A stretch of 14,044 nt of DNA from an uncultured Actinomycetes bacterium (GTDB lineage Bacteria > Actinomycetota > Acidimicrobiia > Acidimicrobiales > RAAP-2): positions 1 through 14,044 of the forward strand of contig CAITOG010000258.1 in NCBI GenBank assembly GCA_903893955.1, written 5' to 3'. The stretch's first letter is position 1. Each line of letters starts with the position of its first letter. Below, piece after piece: positions 12,808 to 14,044 of the stretch. Made by a program: the position numbers and the translations under genes. A model generated the notes under the pieces. It had not been told where the DNA came from, did not search any database, and saw only the letters and a list, made by a program, of their open reading frames with translations.

Positions 12808-14044
12808 ATGCCAAAGATCCTGAAGTTCGATGATGCTGCGAGGCGAGGCCTCGAGGCTGGCGTCGACAAGCTCGCCGACACCGTCAAGGTGACCCTCGGC
12901 CCGAAGGGCCGCAACGTGGTGATCGGGAAGGCGTTCGGCGCTCCCACCATCACCAATGACGGCGTGTCGATCGCCCGAGAGATCGAGCTCGACGACCCGT
13001 TCGAGAACATGGGCGCCCAGCTCGTCAAGGAAGTCGCCACCAAGACCAATGACGTCGCTGGTGACGGCACCACGACGGCGACCGTGCTCGCCCAGGCGCT
13101 CATCAAGGAGGGCCTGCGCAACGTGGCCGCTGGCGCCAGCCCGACGGGCTTGAAGCGCGGCATCGACAAGGCCGTGGCCGCTGCAGTGGCTGACATCGCC
13201 AGGCAGGCCAAGGACGTCGGTGGCAAGGAGGAGATCGCACAGGTCGCCTCCATCTCCGCCGCTGACACCTCGATCGGCGAGACCCTCGCCGACGCCATCG
13301 ACAAGGTGGGCAAGGACGGCACCGTGACCGTCGAGGAGTCCAACACCTTCGGCTTGGAGCTCGAGCTCACCGAGGGCATGCAGTTCGACAAGGGCTACCT
13401 CTCGCCGTACTTCGTCTCCGACCAGGAGCGCCAGGAGGCTGTGCTCGAGGACCCGTTCATCGTGTTCTTGAACTCGAAGATCTCTGCGGTGTCCGAGCTC
13501 GTCCCGCTGCTCGAGAAGGTCATGCAGTCGGGTCGCCCGCTGCTGATCATCGCCGAAGACGTCGAGGGAGAGGCACTTGCCACCCTCGTGGTCAACAAGA
13601 TCCGTGGCACCTTCAACTCGGTCGCGGTCAAGGCACCGGGCTTCGGCGAGCGCCGCAAGGCGATGCTCCAGGACATGGCGGTCCTCACCGGCGGCCAGGT
13701 CATCGCGGAGGAGGTCGGGCTGAAGCTCGACACCGCCACGCTCGACCTGCTCGGCTCGGCTCGCCGCGTCGTGGTGACCAAGGACGCCACCACCATCATC
13801 GATGGTGCCGGTGAGACCTCCGAGGTCGCTGGCCGCGTCTCGCAGATCAAGCGTGAGATCGAGGAGACCGACTCTGACTGGGACCGCGAGAAGCTCCAAG
13901 AGCGTCTTGCGAAGCTGGCCGGCGGCGTTGCCGTCGTCAAGGTCGGCGCTGCCACCGAGGTGGAGCTCAAGGAGAAGAAGCATCGGATCGAGGACGCGCT
14001 CAGCGCCACTCGGGCCGCCATCGACGAGGGCATCGTCGCCGGCG
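12808..14044 (+). CDS. groEL: Chaperonin GroEL (Hsp60), 5' part
   Basis: GroEL is the tetradecameric ATP-driven folding chamber. The first 412 residues (of about 540) are in the window and the gene runs off the right edge, so the C-terminal tail (GGM-type or His-rich) cannot be seen. The N-terminus is MPKILKFDDAARRGLEAGVDKLADTVKVTLGPKGRNV. ATP-site residues are present: TLGPKG (29-34), D51 in TNDGVS, and the DGTTT loop at 86-90. The apical domain (about 190-375) includes TVEESNTFGLELELTEGMQFDKGY. The catalytic aspartate of the RIEDALSATRAA motif is D396 (D398 in E. coli). No key residue is missing. The start is set by homology and by AGAGGA 8 nt upstream. As the copy next to groES and a CIRCE, it is expected to be heat-inducible. 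Confidence 0.99.
   Translation, partial: MPKILKFDDAARRGLEAGVDKLADTVKVTLGPKGRNVVIGKAFGAPTITNDGVSIAREIELDDPFENMGAQLVKEVATKTNDVAGDGTTTATVLAQALIKEGLRNVAAGASPTGLKRGIDKAVAAAVADIARQAKDVGGKEEIAQVASISAADTSIGETLADAIDKVGKDGTVTVEESNTFGLELELTEGMQFDKGYLSPYFVSDQERQEAVLEDPFIVFLNSKISAVSELVPLLEKVMQSGRPLLIIAEDVEGEALATLVVNKIRGTFNSVAVKAPGFGERRKAMLQDMAVLTGGQVIAEEVGLKLDTATLDLLGSARRVVVTKDATTIIDGAGETSEVAGRVSQIKREIEETDSDWDREKLQERLAKLAGGVAVVKVGAATEVELKEKKHRIEDALSATRAAIDEGIVAG

Noticed and set aside
1..14044. Very frequent CTCGAG and GAGCTC strings throughout
   Set aside because: They follow from preferred codons CTC (Leu), GAG (Glu) and GAC/GTC in a GC-rich genome; they occur within conserved genes in frame and show no array or regular spacing.
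1..14044. Defence systems, mobile elements, CRISPR, tRNA or rRNA
   Set aside because: Nothing matching such features was seen; nearly every base is accounted for by recognisable housekeeping genes and short control regions.

Overview
This is a high-GC stretch of chromosome from an actinobacterium. The gene order glmM-glmS-acpS-nnr-alr-(hydrolase)-tsaE-tsaB-rimI-tsaD-...-groES-groEL resembles the order known from Mycobacterium and Streptomyces. The details (a family-4 uracil-DNA glycosylase, pdxH, two RDD proteins and an SDR inside that order, plus TAGGCT-type -10 boxes) would fit a deep-branching actinobacterial class such as Acidimicrobiia. That class assignment is inference; a GroEL or TsaD phylogeny would settle it. 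I see no phage, IS, integrase, tRNA, rRNA or CRISPR sequence.

Layout. (1) Positions 1-10064 hold twelve plus-strand genes packed almost without gaps: glmM (3' part), glmS, acpS, nnr, alr, an exported alpha/beta hydrolase, a 4Fe-4S uracil-DNA glycosylase, tsaE, tsaB, rimI, tsaD and pdxH. From alr to pdxH every junction is a 4-nt ATGA or GTGA overlap, so this reads as one translationally coupled run. (2) Positions 10065-11340 hold two tandem paralogous RDD membrane proteins, each with its own Shine-Dalgarno site, a TAGGCT box 31 nt before the ATG, and a three-arm inverted-repeat leader. (3) Positions 11390-12289, minus strand, hold an SDR oxidoreductase with an unusual basic N-terminal extension, convergent with the second RDD gene. 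(4) The 138-nt divergent region 12290-12427 carries the SDR promoter and the heat-shock control region (CIRCE) of groES. (5) groES and most of groEL run off the right edge.

How the genes work together. GlmM and GlmS make glucosamine-1-phosphate precursors for UDP-GlcNAc and Alr makes D-alanine, both for peptidoglycan. AcpS activates acyl carrier protein. Nnr repairs hydrated NAD(P)H. TsaB, TsaD and TsaE are three of the four bacterial proteins that put t6A on ANN-decoding tRNAs (TsaC is not in the window). RimI is a GNAT acetyltransferase habitually found with them. The UDG removes uracil from DNA, PdxH makes pyridoxal 5'-phosphate (the cofactor of Alr, nine genes upstream), and GroES/GroEL fold proteins.

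The window is mainly housekeeping and I do not see a convincing new multi-gene system. The points most worth a second look are non-coding or architectural: the doubled CIRCE-like region with 14-nt perfect outer arms, the alternating-hairpin leaders in front of both RDD genes, the -10-like hexamers at two fixed distances from start codons, the UDG placed inside the t6A operon, and the DNA-binding-like tail on the SDR.
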